Of a stretch of DNA of 7,000 nucleotides, positions 1-5,661 are shown piece after piece (position 1 is the first letter of the stretch; each line of letters opens with the position of its first letter). A program made the translations under genes and the position numbers. The notes under the pieces are model-generated. The model was not told the DNA's origin, did not search any database, and saw only the letters and a list, made by a program, of their open reading frames with translations. The stretch is from JANRJY01 sp033763735 (GTDB lineage: Bacteria > Bacteroidota > Bacteroidia > Cytophagales > UBA9547), in NCBI GenBank assembly GCA_033763735.1, contig JANRJY010000083.1, forward strand, positions 1 to 7,000, written 5' to 3'.

Positions 1-899
1 AGCATACTTAAGTAGCTTTTGTATCGGCTTTGGGCTATTTCACCTGATTTTAATTTTTCAATGATTACACAACCTGGTTCATTGATATGCATGCAACTGT
101 TGAACTTACAATTACCCAAAAATCGCCTCATTTCCGGAAAAAAATGACTAATTTCTGACCTTTCAATTTCATATAATCCAAATTCTTTTATGCCGGGAGT
201 GTCAATAAAAAAAGTATTACCTTCGATAGGAAACATTTCGGCAAATGTGGTAGTGTGAACGCCCTTGTTTGCAAAGTTTGAAATTGGCAAAGTTTTTTGA
301 GTAATATTAACATCAAGTGCATTGAGCAATGATGACTTGCCTACTCCGGAATGACCGGAGAAAAGTGTTTTTTTGTCTTTTAATTCCCTTTTTAGAGCAT
401 CAATACCTTCATTGTGAGTAGCAGAAACCAAATACACAGGATAGTCCAATTGGGTGTATAACTCCTTGATATGCGATGCTTTTTGCATTATATCTTTATC
501 GTACAAATCTATTTTATTAAGTACTAGAGCTGCGTTAATTTCAAATGATTCTGCAGCCAATAAAAATCGATCAATAAATCCATATGAAGTTTCAGGATAT
601 ACCAACGAGGCCACCAATATTGCCAAATCGATATTCGTTGCTATCAAATGAGAGTGTTCCGTTTTGTGCGGAGATGCACGAATAATATAATTTCGCCTAG
701 GTAAAATAGTGTCAATAATTGCTTCAGAAGTATCCGAACCTTCCTTGATACAAATAACTTCATCACCGACTGCAATGGGATTTGTTAGTTTTTTGTCTTC
801 AAGTTTGAATTTACCTTTGAGTCGGGCTTTTAGTAAGGTTCCATCCGTTCCCAATATGTCGTATGATGAACCCACAGAGCGCAATACTATCCCTTTCAT
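1..899 (-). CDS. rsgA: Small ribosomal subunit biogenesis GTPase RsgA (C-terminus cut by window edge)
   Basis: RsgA is a circularly permuted GTPase that binds the 30S subunit late in assembly and checks the decoding region; GTP hydrolysis releases it. The 299 residues visible read in the permuted order typical of the family: an N-terminal OB-fold (about residues 1-75), then G4 NKID (128-131), G1 GHSGVGKSS (182-190), a threonine-rich G2 (HTTT, 215-218) and G3 DTPG (233-236). The C-terminal zinc site has the canonical spacing C264-x4-C269-x-H271-x5-C277. All ligands and GTP-binding motifs are intact. The family is usually a little over 300 residues, so only a short C-terminal tail should be missing. 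The ATG start at 899 overlaps the waaA stop codon as ATGA, suggesting translational coupling and one transcript with waaA. Identification is firm. Confidence 0.96.
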   Translation of the reverse strand, partial: MKGIVLRSVGSSYDILGTDGTLLKARLKGKFKLEDKKLTNPIAVGDEVICIKEGSDTSEAIIDTILPRRNYIIRASPHKTEHSHLIATNIDLAILVASLVYPETSYGFIDRFLLAAESFEINAALVLNKIDLYDKDIMQKASHIKELYTQLDYPVYLVSATHNEGIDALKRELKDKKTLFSGHSGVGKSSLLNALDVNITQKTLPISNFANKGVHTTTFAEMFPIEGNTFFIDTPGIKEFGLYEIERSEISHFFPEMRRFLGNCKFNSCMHINEPGCVIIEKLKSGEIAQSRYKSYLSM

Positions 900-2161
900 A
901 GAATTTTGTTTTCAATGATATATTCCATGATTTTTTGGGTGGCTCCACCATTTGAAAAAATATAATCTTTATTTACTCTTCCTGCTTGAAAAGCTAAGGT
1001 CTCATCTTTTAATATTTTTTTGATCAAGTTCATACATTCAAGAGCGTCATTTACACAAAACATTCCACCTTGTTTAATTAAGATCATAGGATCTTTGTCT
1101 TTGGTGCCAACATATTTTGGCCCGAAAATCACGGGTATACCATACACCCCTGGTTCAAGTGTATTATGTAATCCTTTGGCAAAACTACAACCTACAAAAG
1201 CAATATCTGCATATTGATAAATGGATGATAAAAAACCTGTTTTATTGACTACAAGAACATGTTCGTCAAGTGCGGAACCGGATTCTATATCAGAATAAAA
1301 TATTTTGGGAATTTTGATTTTGTCGTGAATCACATTCATTGAAACATCATCTAAATATCTCGGTACTATTATTATTTTGAGATTAAGAGTCTTCAAAAAT
1401 GGGATATCATTAATAAAAGAACTTAAAGCGATAATGTCTTCTGACCAAGTGCTGCCCAAAACAATTATTTTTGAATTTGCCTTAAACTCTTGTATATGAG
1501 GCACTTTTGTGCGGTTGTTATAAATTTCAATAACCCTGTCGAATCGTGTATCGCCACATACTTTTGCTTTAATAGAAAGTTTTTTTAGTTTGTCAATAGA
1601 CGAATCATCAGTGGTGAAAATTGCAGTGAATTTTTGTAACATTAATCTTAAGAATGACCCATACCAGCTAAAATATTTGCTTTTGGGATGAAAATAGGCT
1701 GATATTAAAAATGTAGGTATATTTATTTTATACAAATAACTTAAGTAATAATACCACAAATCATAACGGACAAAAAAGGCAGCTTTAGGTTTTAGAATAT
1801 CAATGAAAATTGCTGAATTTTTTGGGCTATCAAAAGGCAAGTAAAATACGTCTTTTGCAAAGGGGTAAGTTTTACGTGCTTCATAACCTGAAGATGAAAA
1901 AAAAGTAAGCACTATTCTGTATTGAGGCCATTTATTAAAAATCATTTCAATCAAAGTGCGGGCTTGTTCAAATTCGCCTAAAGATGATACATGAACCCAA
2001 ATAACTTCTTGATTATTAGCAGCAAATTTCTCCTTTATTTTACTTATGAGACCTTTTTGACCTTGTGACCACAGTCGGGCTTTTTTGTTGAAAATACCAT
2101 AAAACGAAGCTAACAAAGGGAAAACAAATAAAAAAATTCGATAAAATATGACCCCAAACAT
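896..2161 (-). CDS. waaA: 3-deoxy-D-manno-octulosonic acid (Kdo) transferase, GT30
   Basis: WaaA (KdtA) transfers Kdo from CMP-Kdo to lipid IVA at the inner face of the cytoplasmic membrane, the first step of LPS inner-core assembly. The 421-residue length is normal. Residues about 4-22 form a hydrophobic helix that fits the family's N-terminal membrane anchor. The acceptor-side motif SLGEFEQAR (60-68) holds the conserved glutamate E63, taken as the catalytic base by family analogy. The C-terminal GT-B half carries GDTRFDRV (203-210), GSTW (236-239) and the CMP-Kdo-binding stretch GLHNTLEPGVYGIPVIFGP (330-348, with E336). At 131-137 it has VRYDLWY where enterobacterial enzymes have a TELWPN-type motif; this fits the Bacteroidota branch from memory. 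The number of Kdo residues added cannot be told from sequence. A candidate promoter lies just upstream, and the stop codon overlaps the rsgA start. Confidence 0.95.
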   Translation of the reverse strand: MFGVIFYRIFLFVFPLLASFYGIFNKKARLWSQGQKGLISKIKEKFAANNQEVIWVHVSSLGEFEQARTLIEMIFNKWPQYRIVLTFFSSSGYEARKTYPFAKDVFYLPFDSPKNSAIFIDILKPKAAFFVRYDLWYYYLSYLYKINIPTFLISAYFHPKSKYFSWYGSFLRLMLQKFTAIFTTDDSSIDKLKKLSIKAKVCGDTRFDRVIEIYNNRTKVPHIQEFKANSKIIVLGSTWSEDIIALSSFINDIPFLKTLNLKIIIVPRYLDDVSMNVIHDKIKIPKIFYSDIESGSALDEHVLVVNKTGFLSSIYQYADIAFVGCSFAKGLHNTLEPGVYGIPVIFGPKYVGTKDKDPMILIKQGGMFCVNDALECMNLIKKILKDETLAFQAGRVNKDYIFSNGGATQKIMEYIIENKIL

Positions 2162-2168
2162 TAGGTTG

Positions 2169-2197
2169 CTAAAGTACGTTTTTTTTAAGGAATCAAA
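2169..2197 (-). promoter_or_regulatory. Candidate Bacteroidota promoter for waaA-rsgA
   Basis: On the minus strand, TTTG (2197-2194) is followed after 17 bases by TACTTTAG (2176-2169), a 7 of 8 match to the Bacteroidota -7 element TAnnTTTG. The spacing falls in the 17-23 base range described for Flavobacterium. The waaA ATG at 2161 begins only 7 bases after the -7 box, so the predicted mRNA would have almost no leader. No Shine-Dalgarno sequence is seen, as is usual in this phylum. The call rests on pattern matching alone. Confidence 0.5.
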
Positions 2198-2250
2198 TAC
2201 ATTTTATTACATCCGTTGAACTTGAGGGGTGCTTTAACCGTAATTCAATC

Positions 2251-2493
2251 ATGGTTAAGTATTTATTCATACTGATTTTTCCGGTAATTGTTAGTTTATA
2301 CTCATGTACCAGTTCTGATGTTGCAAAAACTACAAAAGTAAATATCGAAATTGGTAGAAACAGTGTTGGAATACCCCAAAATGGGACAAACACTTCACAT
2401 GCAGGTTCAAAGAAAGCTTACTCCGGCTACCAAAGAAAAACAGCAGTCGGTCAAAATTTAGCTGATTTAAACACAAAAAATCCCAACAAATAA
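2251..2493 (+). CDS. Small predicted lipoprotein of unknown function (80 aa)
   Basis: I do not recognise this protein. It begins with a lysine and a hydrophobic stretch (residues 3-17), then LYSC with Cys19 followed by serines, which reads as a type II signal peptide with a loose lipobox (Bacteroidota lipoboxes are relaxed). The mature part, about 60 residues, is polar and rich in Asn, Lys, Ser, Thr and Gly, has no hydrophobic core motif, and is probably largely disordered. It lies 17 bases upstream of a second lipoprotein gene on the same strand, so the two may share a transcript. The coding case rests on the signal peptide and the neighbour; an antisense ORF over the same bases looks less protein-like. 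It could also be a chance ORF in a long leader. Confidence 0.55.
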   Translation: MVKYLFILIFPVIVSLYSCTSSDVAKTTKVNIEIGRNSVGIPQNGTNTSHAGSKKAYSGYQRKTAVGQNLADLNTKNPNK

Positions 2494-2496
2494 ACG

Positions 2497-2504
2497 TAGT
2501 TTTG
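2497..2504 (+). promoter_or_regulatory. Possible -7 promoter box ahead of the DUF4296 gene
   Basis: TAGTTTTG matches TAnnTTTG at all 8 positions and ends 6 bases before the preferred ATG at 2511. If used, transcription would start at or next to the ATG, giving a leaderless or nearly leaderless mRNA. No TTG-type -33 element is found 17-23 bases upstream, so the site may be chance, and the gene may instead be read through from the small gene before it. Confidence 0.3.
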
Positions 2505-2510
2505 CCTTCA

Positions 2511-2858
2511 ATGAAGGGCATTCTTTTTTATTTTCCGCTATTATTTTCATTGATTACTTGTAATTCAAGCAATCGTACACCTGATAATTTGATCAAAGAA
2601 GATGAAATGGTCGAAATATTAATTAGAATCCATTTATCAGAAGCAAAAAGTAGTCATTCGTATATGGCTCCCGATAGCGCCTTAATGGTTTATGCCAATT
2701 TGGAAGATTCAATATTTGCCAGATATAAGACAAATAAAAAGGATTTTGAAACCAGCTATGCCTATTATTTGAAAAATATTGACAAAATGGATCAAATATA
2801 TATGCGTGTGGTTGATAGCCTTGCACTAAGAGAAGCTGTGAGGAATGTGGGATATTAG
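2511..2858 (+). CDS. DUF4296-family lipoprotein
   Basis: A 115-residue protein with a lipoprotein signal: MKG, a hydrophobic run (residues 4-15) and a lipobox-like LITC with Cys17, followed by polar SSN. The mature part holds the DUF4296 pattern, a leading P-D-N-L-I, then an acidic helix E-M-V-E-I-L-x-R-I-H-L-S-E-A (about residues 31-44), followed by further charged helices with paired Tyr and Asp residues. DUF4296 is a family of short lipoproteins largely confined to Bacteroidota, with no established function; an envelope location is inferred from the signal. I chose the ATG at 2511 over an in-frame TTG at 2502 because it puts lysine at position 2, as lipoprotein signals usually have, and because TTG starts are rarer. 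Its TAG stop lies at the outer edge of an inverted repeat shared with the convergent gene. Confidence 0.85.
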   Translation: MKGILFYFPLLFSLITCNSSNRTPDNLIKEDEMVEILIRIHLSEAKSSHSYMAPDSALMVYANLEDSIFARYKTNKKDFETSYAYYLKNIDKMDQIYMRVVDSLALREAVRNVGY

Positions 2859-2954
2859 TTGTTGGTATGTGGTGTGTATTGAGGAATGATTGATGTGTTA
2901 AATTTGCAAAGGGTATTAATACACTAATAACTACTCACCACGCACCATTAACTA
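2856..2954. repeat. Imperfect inverted repeat filling the convergent gap; possible bidirectional terminator
   Basis: The left arm starts at 2856 (TAGTTGTTGGTATGTGGTG on the plus strand) and the right arm starts at 2954 on the minus strand (TAGTTAATGGTGCGTGGTG). About 19 of the first 25 positions agree, including the block GTGGTG, so the arms can pair around a loop of roughly 50 bases. Each arm begins with the TAG stop of its flanking gene. Inside lie a perfect 10-base palindrome GTATTAATAC (2913-2922) and the direct repeat TAACTACTCA (2928-2937 and 2949-2958). No clear T-tract follows, so this is not a textbook terminator. It may be a shared 3' end hairpin or a degenerate intergenic repeat. 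Confidence 0.55.
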
Positions 2955-3842
2955 CTCATAAAACACCTTGTTTTTCGACCATTGTTTGTCATAATCCATA
3001 AAAAAGGCCATACCCAATAGTATAGTTCCCAATCCCGCTAATCCTGTTAATCCTAATAACAAATCATCAGATCGATTGAGGATCATAAACGACAAAGGTG
3101 CAGCGGCATTTAATACACCATGAAGCATTGCGGGAGCCCAAATAGAATTGGCTCTTAAATATATATAACTGAAAATGGGTGAAATAAATACACAAAATAG
3201 CACCATCATACCCACACCAGCAATAGGATGCTCAGGATAATTGTGTCCCATTAAAATTAAAGGAGCATGCCATACACCCCATATTAAACCTGTTTGCATC
3301 GAAGCATTAAAATATCCTTTGTGCTTCAATTCATTCATTAATAACCCTCTCCAACCAATTTCTTCACCCAAAGCCACAATAGCATTGATAGTGGCACCGC
3401 CAACAATAGCACCTCCAATACCTATTATAAACGGATGAACGGACAATAACTGATTTGCATCTTTTATTTTTTGAATCATTTCGGGACTGGAAATTAAACT
3501 AATTCTGTCGTAGAAACCTTTCATATCCCATGATATAAATACGCCTGGAAAACAAATAGATAAAATAATGGTGATAAATACTAATGCAAATGGCGTTGCA
3601 ATGGCCCAAATAAACCAAATGTTGGGTTTTAAACTCAGTTTCAAGCTTGAAATAAGGGGCTCTTTATAAATGAGTTGTATAATTATAGCAACTAACCCGG
3701 GAACCCACATAACACCAATACCCATAACTTGATACAACGGGTCATTTATTTTGTAGCCGCTGAAATAAAATAGCGCTTCTATTCCCCAACTTACTATAAA
3801 GGTAAGAATAATGAAAAGATTGGTTTTGTTAATTTTTGCCAT
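2952..3842 (-). CDS. CPBP-family intramembrane metalloprotease (CAAX protease/Abi type)
   Basis: A 296-residue polytopic membrane protein of the CPBP (Abi, PF02517) family, glutamic intramembrane proteases related to Rce1. The three signature motifs are complete: E160-E161-x3-R165 (in GEEIGWRG), a Trp-rich second motif ending in His192 (IWGVWH, 187-192), and H241-x3-N245 (HGVLN). Hydrophobic segments lie around residues 8-27, 41-58, 77-98, 138-158, 182-198, 207-228, 232-255 and 262-282, giving about eight membrane passes. The substrate is unknown; relatives serve in bacteriocin immunity or peptide maturation, but nothing nearby supports either. I placed the start at ATG 3842 (MAKINKTN). An in-frame ATG at 3959 would add 39 residues overlapping ndk. 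No peptide precursor gene is visible beside it. Catalytic competence is inferred from the intact motifs. Confidence 0.9.
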   Translation of the reverse strand: MAKINKTNLFIILTFIVSWGIEALFYFSGYKINDPLYQVMGIGVMWVPGLVAIIIQLIYKEPLISSLKLSLKPNIWFIWAIATPFALVFITIILSICFPGVFISWDMKGFYDRISLISSPEMIQKIKDANQLLSVHPFIIGIGGAIVGGATINAIVALGEEIGWRGLLMNELKHKGYFNASMQTGLIWGVWHAPLILMGHNYPEHPIAGVGMMVLFCVFISPIFSYIYLRANSIWAPAMLHGVLNAAAPLSFMILNRSDDLLLGLTGLAGLGTILLGMAFFMDYDKQWSKNKVFYE

Positions 3843-3883
3843 TTGAAAATAAAATGATAGAAGCAGATGTGATAATTGTTGAG

Positions 3884-3917
3884 AAAAGGTATTTTTACGC
3901 AATTTTAATAAAAACAA
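3884..3917 (-). promoter_or_regulatory. Candidate promoter for the CPBP protease gene
   Basis: On the minus strand, TTG (3917-3915) is followed after 23 bases by TACCTTTT (3891-3884), a 7 of 8 match to TAnnTTTG. The spacing is at the upper limit of the known range. It would give a leader of about 35 bases before ATG 3842. The 92-base divergent gap must also hold the ndk promoter, for which I found no convincing box. Confidence 0.35.
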
Positions 3918-3934
3918 CCTATAAATAATTAACA

Positions 3935-4354
3935 ATGGCAGGAAATATAACATTTTCAATGATCAAGCCGGATGCGGTAGCTGATAAATACAATGGAGCA
4001 ATTTTGAAAATGATTGAGGAAGCAGGTTTTCGTATTAAAGCGATGAAAATGACTCGTTTAACGGACGAACTTGCCGGTAAATTTTATGAAGTACACAAAG
4101 AACGTCCTTTTTATGGTGAACTGAAAGCGGTAATGTCGGCTGGGCATATTGTAGCCTTGGTGTTGGAAAAAGACAATGCGGTGGCTGATTTTAGAAAACT
4201 TATAGGCGCAACAAACCCGGCAAATGCCGATCCAGGCACTATCAGAAAGTTATATGCGCGTTCTCTAGAATCAAATGCAATTCATGGTAGTGATTCAGAC
4301 GAAAATGCAAAAATTGAAGCTTCATTCTTCTTTTCAGCGTTTGAGATGTTTTAG
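3935..4354 (+). CDS. ndk: Nucleoside diphosphate kinase
   Basis: Ndk moves the gamma-phosphate from ATP to other (d)NDPs through a phosphohistidine, balancing cytoplasmic NTP pools. The 139-residue length is typical. Visible hallmarks are FSMIKPDA (7-14, with the ATP-phosphate lysine K11), Y51 and F60 of the nucleotide clamp (FYEVHKERPFY), GATNP (91-95), R104 in GTIRK, N114, and the active-site signature NAIHGSDSDENA (114-125) with catalytic His117. One oddity is the loop usually read as SGP-[IV]-V before the fourth strand. Here it is SAGHIV (68-73), with proline replaced by His71. This loop is not catalytic, so activity should be kept. The gene has its own divergent promoter region, is transcribed alone, and ends at a hairpin. 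The ATG at 3935 is the only sensible start. Confidence 0.97.
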   Translation: MAGNITFSMIKPDAVADKYNGAILKMIEEAGFRIKAMKMTRLTDELAGKFYEVHKERPFYGELKAVMSAGHIVALVLEKDNAVADFRKLIGATNPANADPGTIRKLYARSLESNAIHGSDSDENAKIEASFFFSAFEMF

Positions 4355-4368
4355 TTATTATACAAATC

Positions 4369-4395
4369 AAGGAGTAAGACTTTGACTTGCTCCTT
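4369..4395. terminator. Hairpin between convergent ndk and MNT genes, possible bidirectional terminator
   Basis: AAGGAGTAAG (4369-4378) pairs with CTTGCTCCTT (4386-4395) over 10 base pairs, with one G-T wobble and a 7-base loop. It lies 15 bases after the ndk stop and overlaps two bases of the MNT gene's stop codon. Neither strand has a proper T-run after the stem, so termination would be weak; it may instead stabilise the 3' ends. Confidence 0.5.
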
Positions 4396-4702
4396 ATAAT
4401 TCAATTACAATACCATATTTCAAAATCTCATTTACTACAGGATTGTTTTTATTGAAATCCATTGAGGTAAAAGGGTGAGGTTCAATTCTTAAATCAACTT
4501 TTCTACGAAGTTTTAGTAATTCTATTTGTGTATCAATTATGTCATTTGAGTTATTTATCACGATTGCAAGATCAATATCACTATCAATATGATTTGTGCC
4601 TTTAGCAAACGATCCAAAAAGTAATGCATTTTGTACATTATATTTGCTCTTAATAATACTCAAATACTTTCCTGCAATTTTTAAAGCTTCTGCTTTATCC
4701 AT
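4394..4702 (-). CDS. MNT-type minimal nucleotidyltransferase, partner of HEPN protein
   Basis: A 102-residue nucleotidyltransferase of the polymerase-beta superfamily (MNT, MntA-like). It shows the exact GSX10DXD active site: G30-S31, ten residues, then D42-x-D44 (SDIDLAIV). A third carboxylate is D70 in KVDLRI, as expected for metal binding, so the enzyme looks catalytically complete. In characterised HEPN-MNT pairs the MNT protein acts as antitoxin by adding AMP units to a tyrosine of its HEPN partner. Its start overlaps the HEPN gene by 22 bases, the usual sign of a cotranscribed, translationally coupled pair. There is no DNA-binding domain, so autoregulation like that of classical antitoxins is not evident. 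The family and catalytic residues are clear; the antitoxin role here is inference. Confidence 0.88.
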   Translation of the reverse strand: MDKAEALKIAGKYLSIIKSKYNVQNALLFGSFAKGTNHIDSDIDLAIVINNSNDIIDTQIELLKLRRKVDLRIEPHPFTSMDFNKNNPVVNEILKYGIVIEL

Positions 4703-5007
4703 GTCCTTAGATTTTTAATATTATCAATCCATTCATTTGTGAACTCATAATTACATTTTTTATAAAAGGCTTCTTTGTAGCTATCATACCTGGCATTCAA
4801 ATTAAAGGATGAAATTGTATCAAGCCAATCTAATTGAGTTTCAGAAAATTCAATTCCGGATAAAGAAGCAAGTTTTGTTAAATCATGTGTAAAAGGAGCA
4901 TGATTTAAAGTTTTTTTAACAACACAAGCTTTCAAAAGTTTTTCCAATACAATATGCCCAATAAACAATGACCAATGATAATCTTTTGAATTATAAAGAT
5001 GAATCAT
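4681..5007 (-). CDS. HEPN-domain protein, apparently N-terminally disrupted
   Basis: A 108-residue helical HEPN protein (PF05168-like) upstream of, and overlapping, the MNT gene. Seen are the helix-2 core HIVLEKLLKA (18-27), THDL (40-43) before helix 3, and the C-terminal ARYDSYKEAFYKK (72-84), all typical of the family. The nuclease motif RX4-6H of toxic HEPN proteins is absent: the only arginines, R73 and R101, have no histidine downstream. The first ATG in frame (5007) falls inside the first helix. The sequence before it, read without a start, gives the expected HEPN beginning NHWIKTSDNDFE, and the rest of the N-terminus lies in another frame. The gene is therefore frameshifted, starts unusually late, or carries a sequencing error. 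Function could be a decayed toxin or a substrate-binding partner of the transferase. Confidence 0.78.
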   Translation of the reverse strand: MIHLYNSKDYHWSLFIGHIVLEKLLKACVVKKTLNHAPFTHDLTKLASLSGIEFSETQLDWLDTISSFNLNARYDSYKEAFYKKCNYEFTNEWIDNIKNLRTWIKQKL

Positions 5008-5075
5008 TGTTTCAAAATCATTGTCAGAAGTTTTAATCCAATGATTGAAAATTTTTCAATATTAATTTCTTCCAA
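5008..5075 (-). other. Displaced N-terminal coding segment of the HEPN gene with apparent frameshift
   Basis: From TTG 5075 the minus strand reads L-E-E-I-N-I-E-K-F, then stays in that frame to an early TGA. After the run GAAAAATTTTC, the reading frame of the downstream gene gives F-N-H-W-I-K-T-S-D-N-D-F-E-T and joins ATG 5007 without a stop. Joining the two needs one extra base in the A5 or T4 run, or a -1 ribosomal slip. In the downstream frame a TGA lies just 5' of the run, with no ATG, GTG or TTG between it and ATG 5007. Confidence 0.6.
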
Positions 5076-5092
5076 AACTTGTCTATTAAATT

Positions 5093-5100
5093 CAAAGGTA
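5093..5100 (-). promoter_or_regulatory. Possible -7 box for the HEPN-MNT unit
   Basis: TACCTTTG on the minus strand matches TAnnTTTG at all 8 positions. It lies between the upstream terminator and the likely original TTG start at 5075. No TTG lies 17-23 bases upstream, only a T-rich stretch, so this is a weak call supported mainly by position. Confidence 0.35.
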
Positions 5101-5123
5101 TTCAAAAAAGTCTAAATCTTATT

Positions 5124-5155
5124 AAAAAAAAAAAGCACCAAACAGTGCTTTTTTT
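5124..5155 (-). terminator. Intrinsic terminator after the asnS/YbjN-like unit
   Basis: AGCAC (5134-5138) and GTGCT (5145-5149) form a stem around a 6-base loop, extended by A-T pairs to 11 base pairs. On the minus strand the stem is followed by an unbroken T-run (11 T over 5134-5124), a textbook intrinsic terminator 22 bases after the YbjN-like stop. On the plus strand it also has seven T, but no plus-strand gene ends here. It separates this unit from HEPN-MNT. Confidence 0.85.
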
Positions 5156-5176
5156 AATTTTGGGTTTTTGAAAATA

Positions 5177-5587
5177 TTAATGTTCGTCTTTCCCTGTGAT
5201 TTGGAATTCAAGTTCGTCAGCAATTTCTGCTACTTCTTTTACCATATCTTTTACCAAATCATCAGTAGCATGTTCAACAATAACCGATGAAGCCACTTGT
5301 AAAAAGCCCTCTTTAATAATCAATCTGCAAAAGGTAAATGCTCCGGCTTCGTTCAGATATTTTTTCATATCTATAGAATCGTTCCACTCGCATACTTTAG
5401 AATCAAATTCCAAAAATTTAATATTTCTTGATTTAGAAATACGACTCCATCCTAACACTCGTTGGAAACGTCCATGTTTTGTAGGCATAATAATGATAGA
5501 TTGGTTATCAGTATAAGGAATAACTTTTCCACCAACTTCATTTGCATAATTTTCAAGTATTTTATCAAGATTCAGCGTGTGTGCCAT
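5177..5587 (-). CDS. YbjN-like protein of unknown function (136 aa)
   Basis: A soluble protein with no signal peptide or membrane segment. It starts with an amphipathic helix (about residues 6-18), then alternating beta strands (KVIPY, SIIIMPT, RVLGWSRI, IKFLEFDSKVC), a strand pair around FTFCRLIIKEGFLQVASSVIVEH (84-106), and ends with an acidic helix of Val, Ala and Glu (about 108-129) closing with ITGKDEH. This layout of helix, antiparallel sheet and C-terminal helix resembles YbjN and type III secretion chaperone-like folds, and I recall similar conserved Bacteroidota proteins ending in an ITGKD-type tail. No catalytic motif is seen. It lies 74 bases downstream of asnS on the same strand and shares its terminator, so cotranscription is likely; the functional link is unknown. 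The family assignment is by general resemblance only. Confidence 0.7.
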   Translation of the reverse strand: MAHTLNLDKILENYANEVGGKVIPYTDNQSIIIMPTKHGRFQRVLGWSRISKSRNIKFLEFDSKVCEWNDSIDMKKYLNEAGAFTFCRLIIKEGFLQVASSVIVEHATDDLVKDMVKEVAEIADELEFQITGKDEH

Positions 5588-5661
5588 ATGAGTGATTGTC
5601 TATTTAAATCTAATTTTTTACAATATTTGGAAATCTTTTACGCTTAAACAAATTTTTAATT

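Noticed and set aside
2502..2510. TTG start at 2502 for the DUF4296 lipoprotein
   Set aside because: ATG 2511 gives a better lipoprotein signal with lysine at position 2; the TTG also lies inside a -7-like box.
2193..2521. Minus-strand ORFs at 2193-2393 and 2330-2521 as genes
   Set aside because: Both lie antisense to the two lipoprotein genes, show no domain or signal features of their own, and look like composition shadows.
2952..3842. CPBP protein as a bacteriocin immunity or peptide-processing gene
   Set aside because: No small precursor peptide, ABC transporter or radical enzyme gene is adjacent; the neighbours are housekeeping genes.
3843..3959. Longer N-terminus for the CPBP protease starting at ATG 3959
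   Set aside because: The added 39 residues cross the whole divergent gap and overlap the ndk start. ATG 3842 gives a normal CPBP N-terminus and leaves room for both promoters.
4394..5007. HEPN-MNT pair as a new type of defence system
   Set aside because: HEPN-MNT pairs are widespread and described. No further defence genes, mobile element or extra domain accompany this one; just the frameshift and the missing motif are notable.
5045..5055. A canonical -1 frameshift heptamer (X XXY YYZ) at the HEPN break
   Set aside because: The bases GAAAAATTTTC do not fit the motif in the required frame, and no clear downstream stem-loop was seen. Simple slippage on the A-run remains possible, but an indel is the simpler reading.
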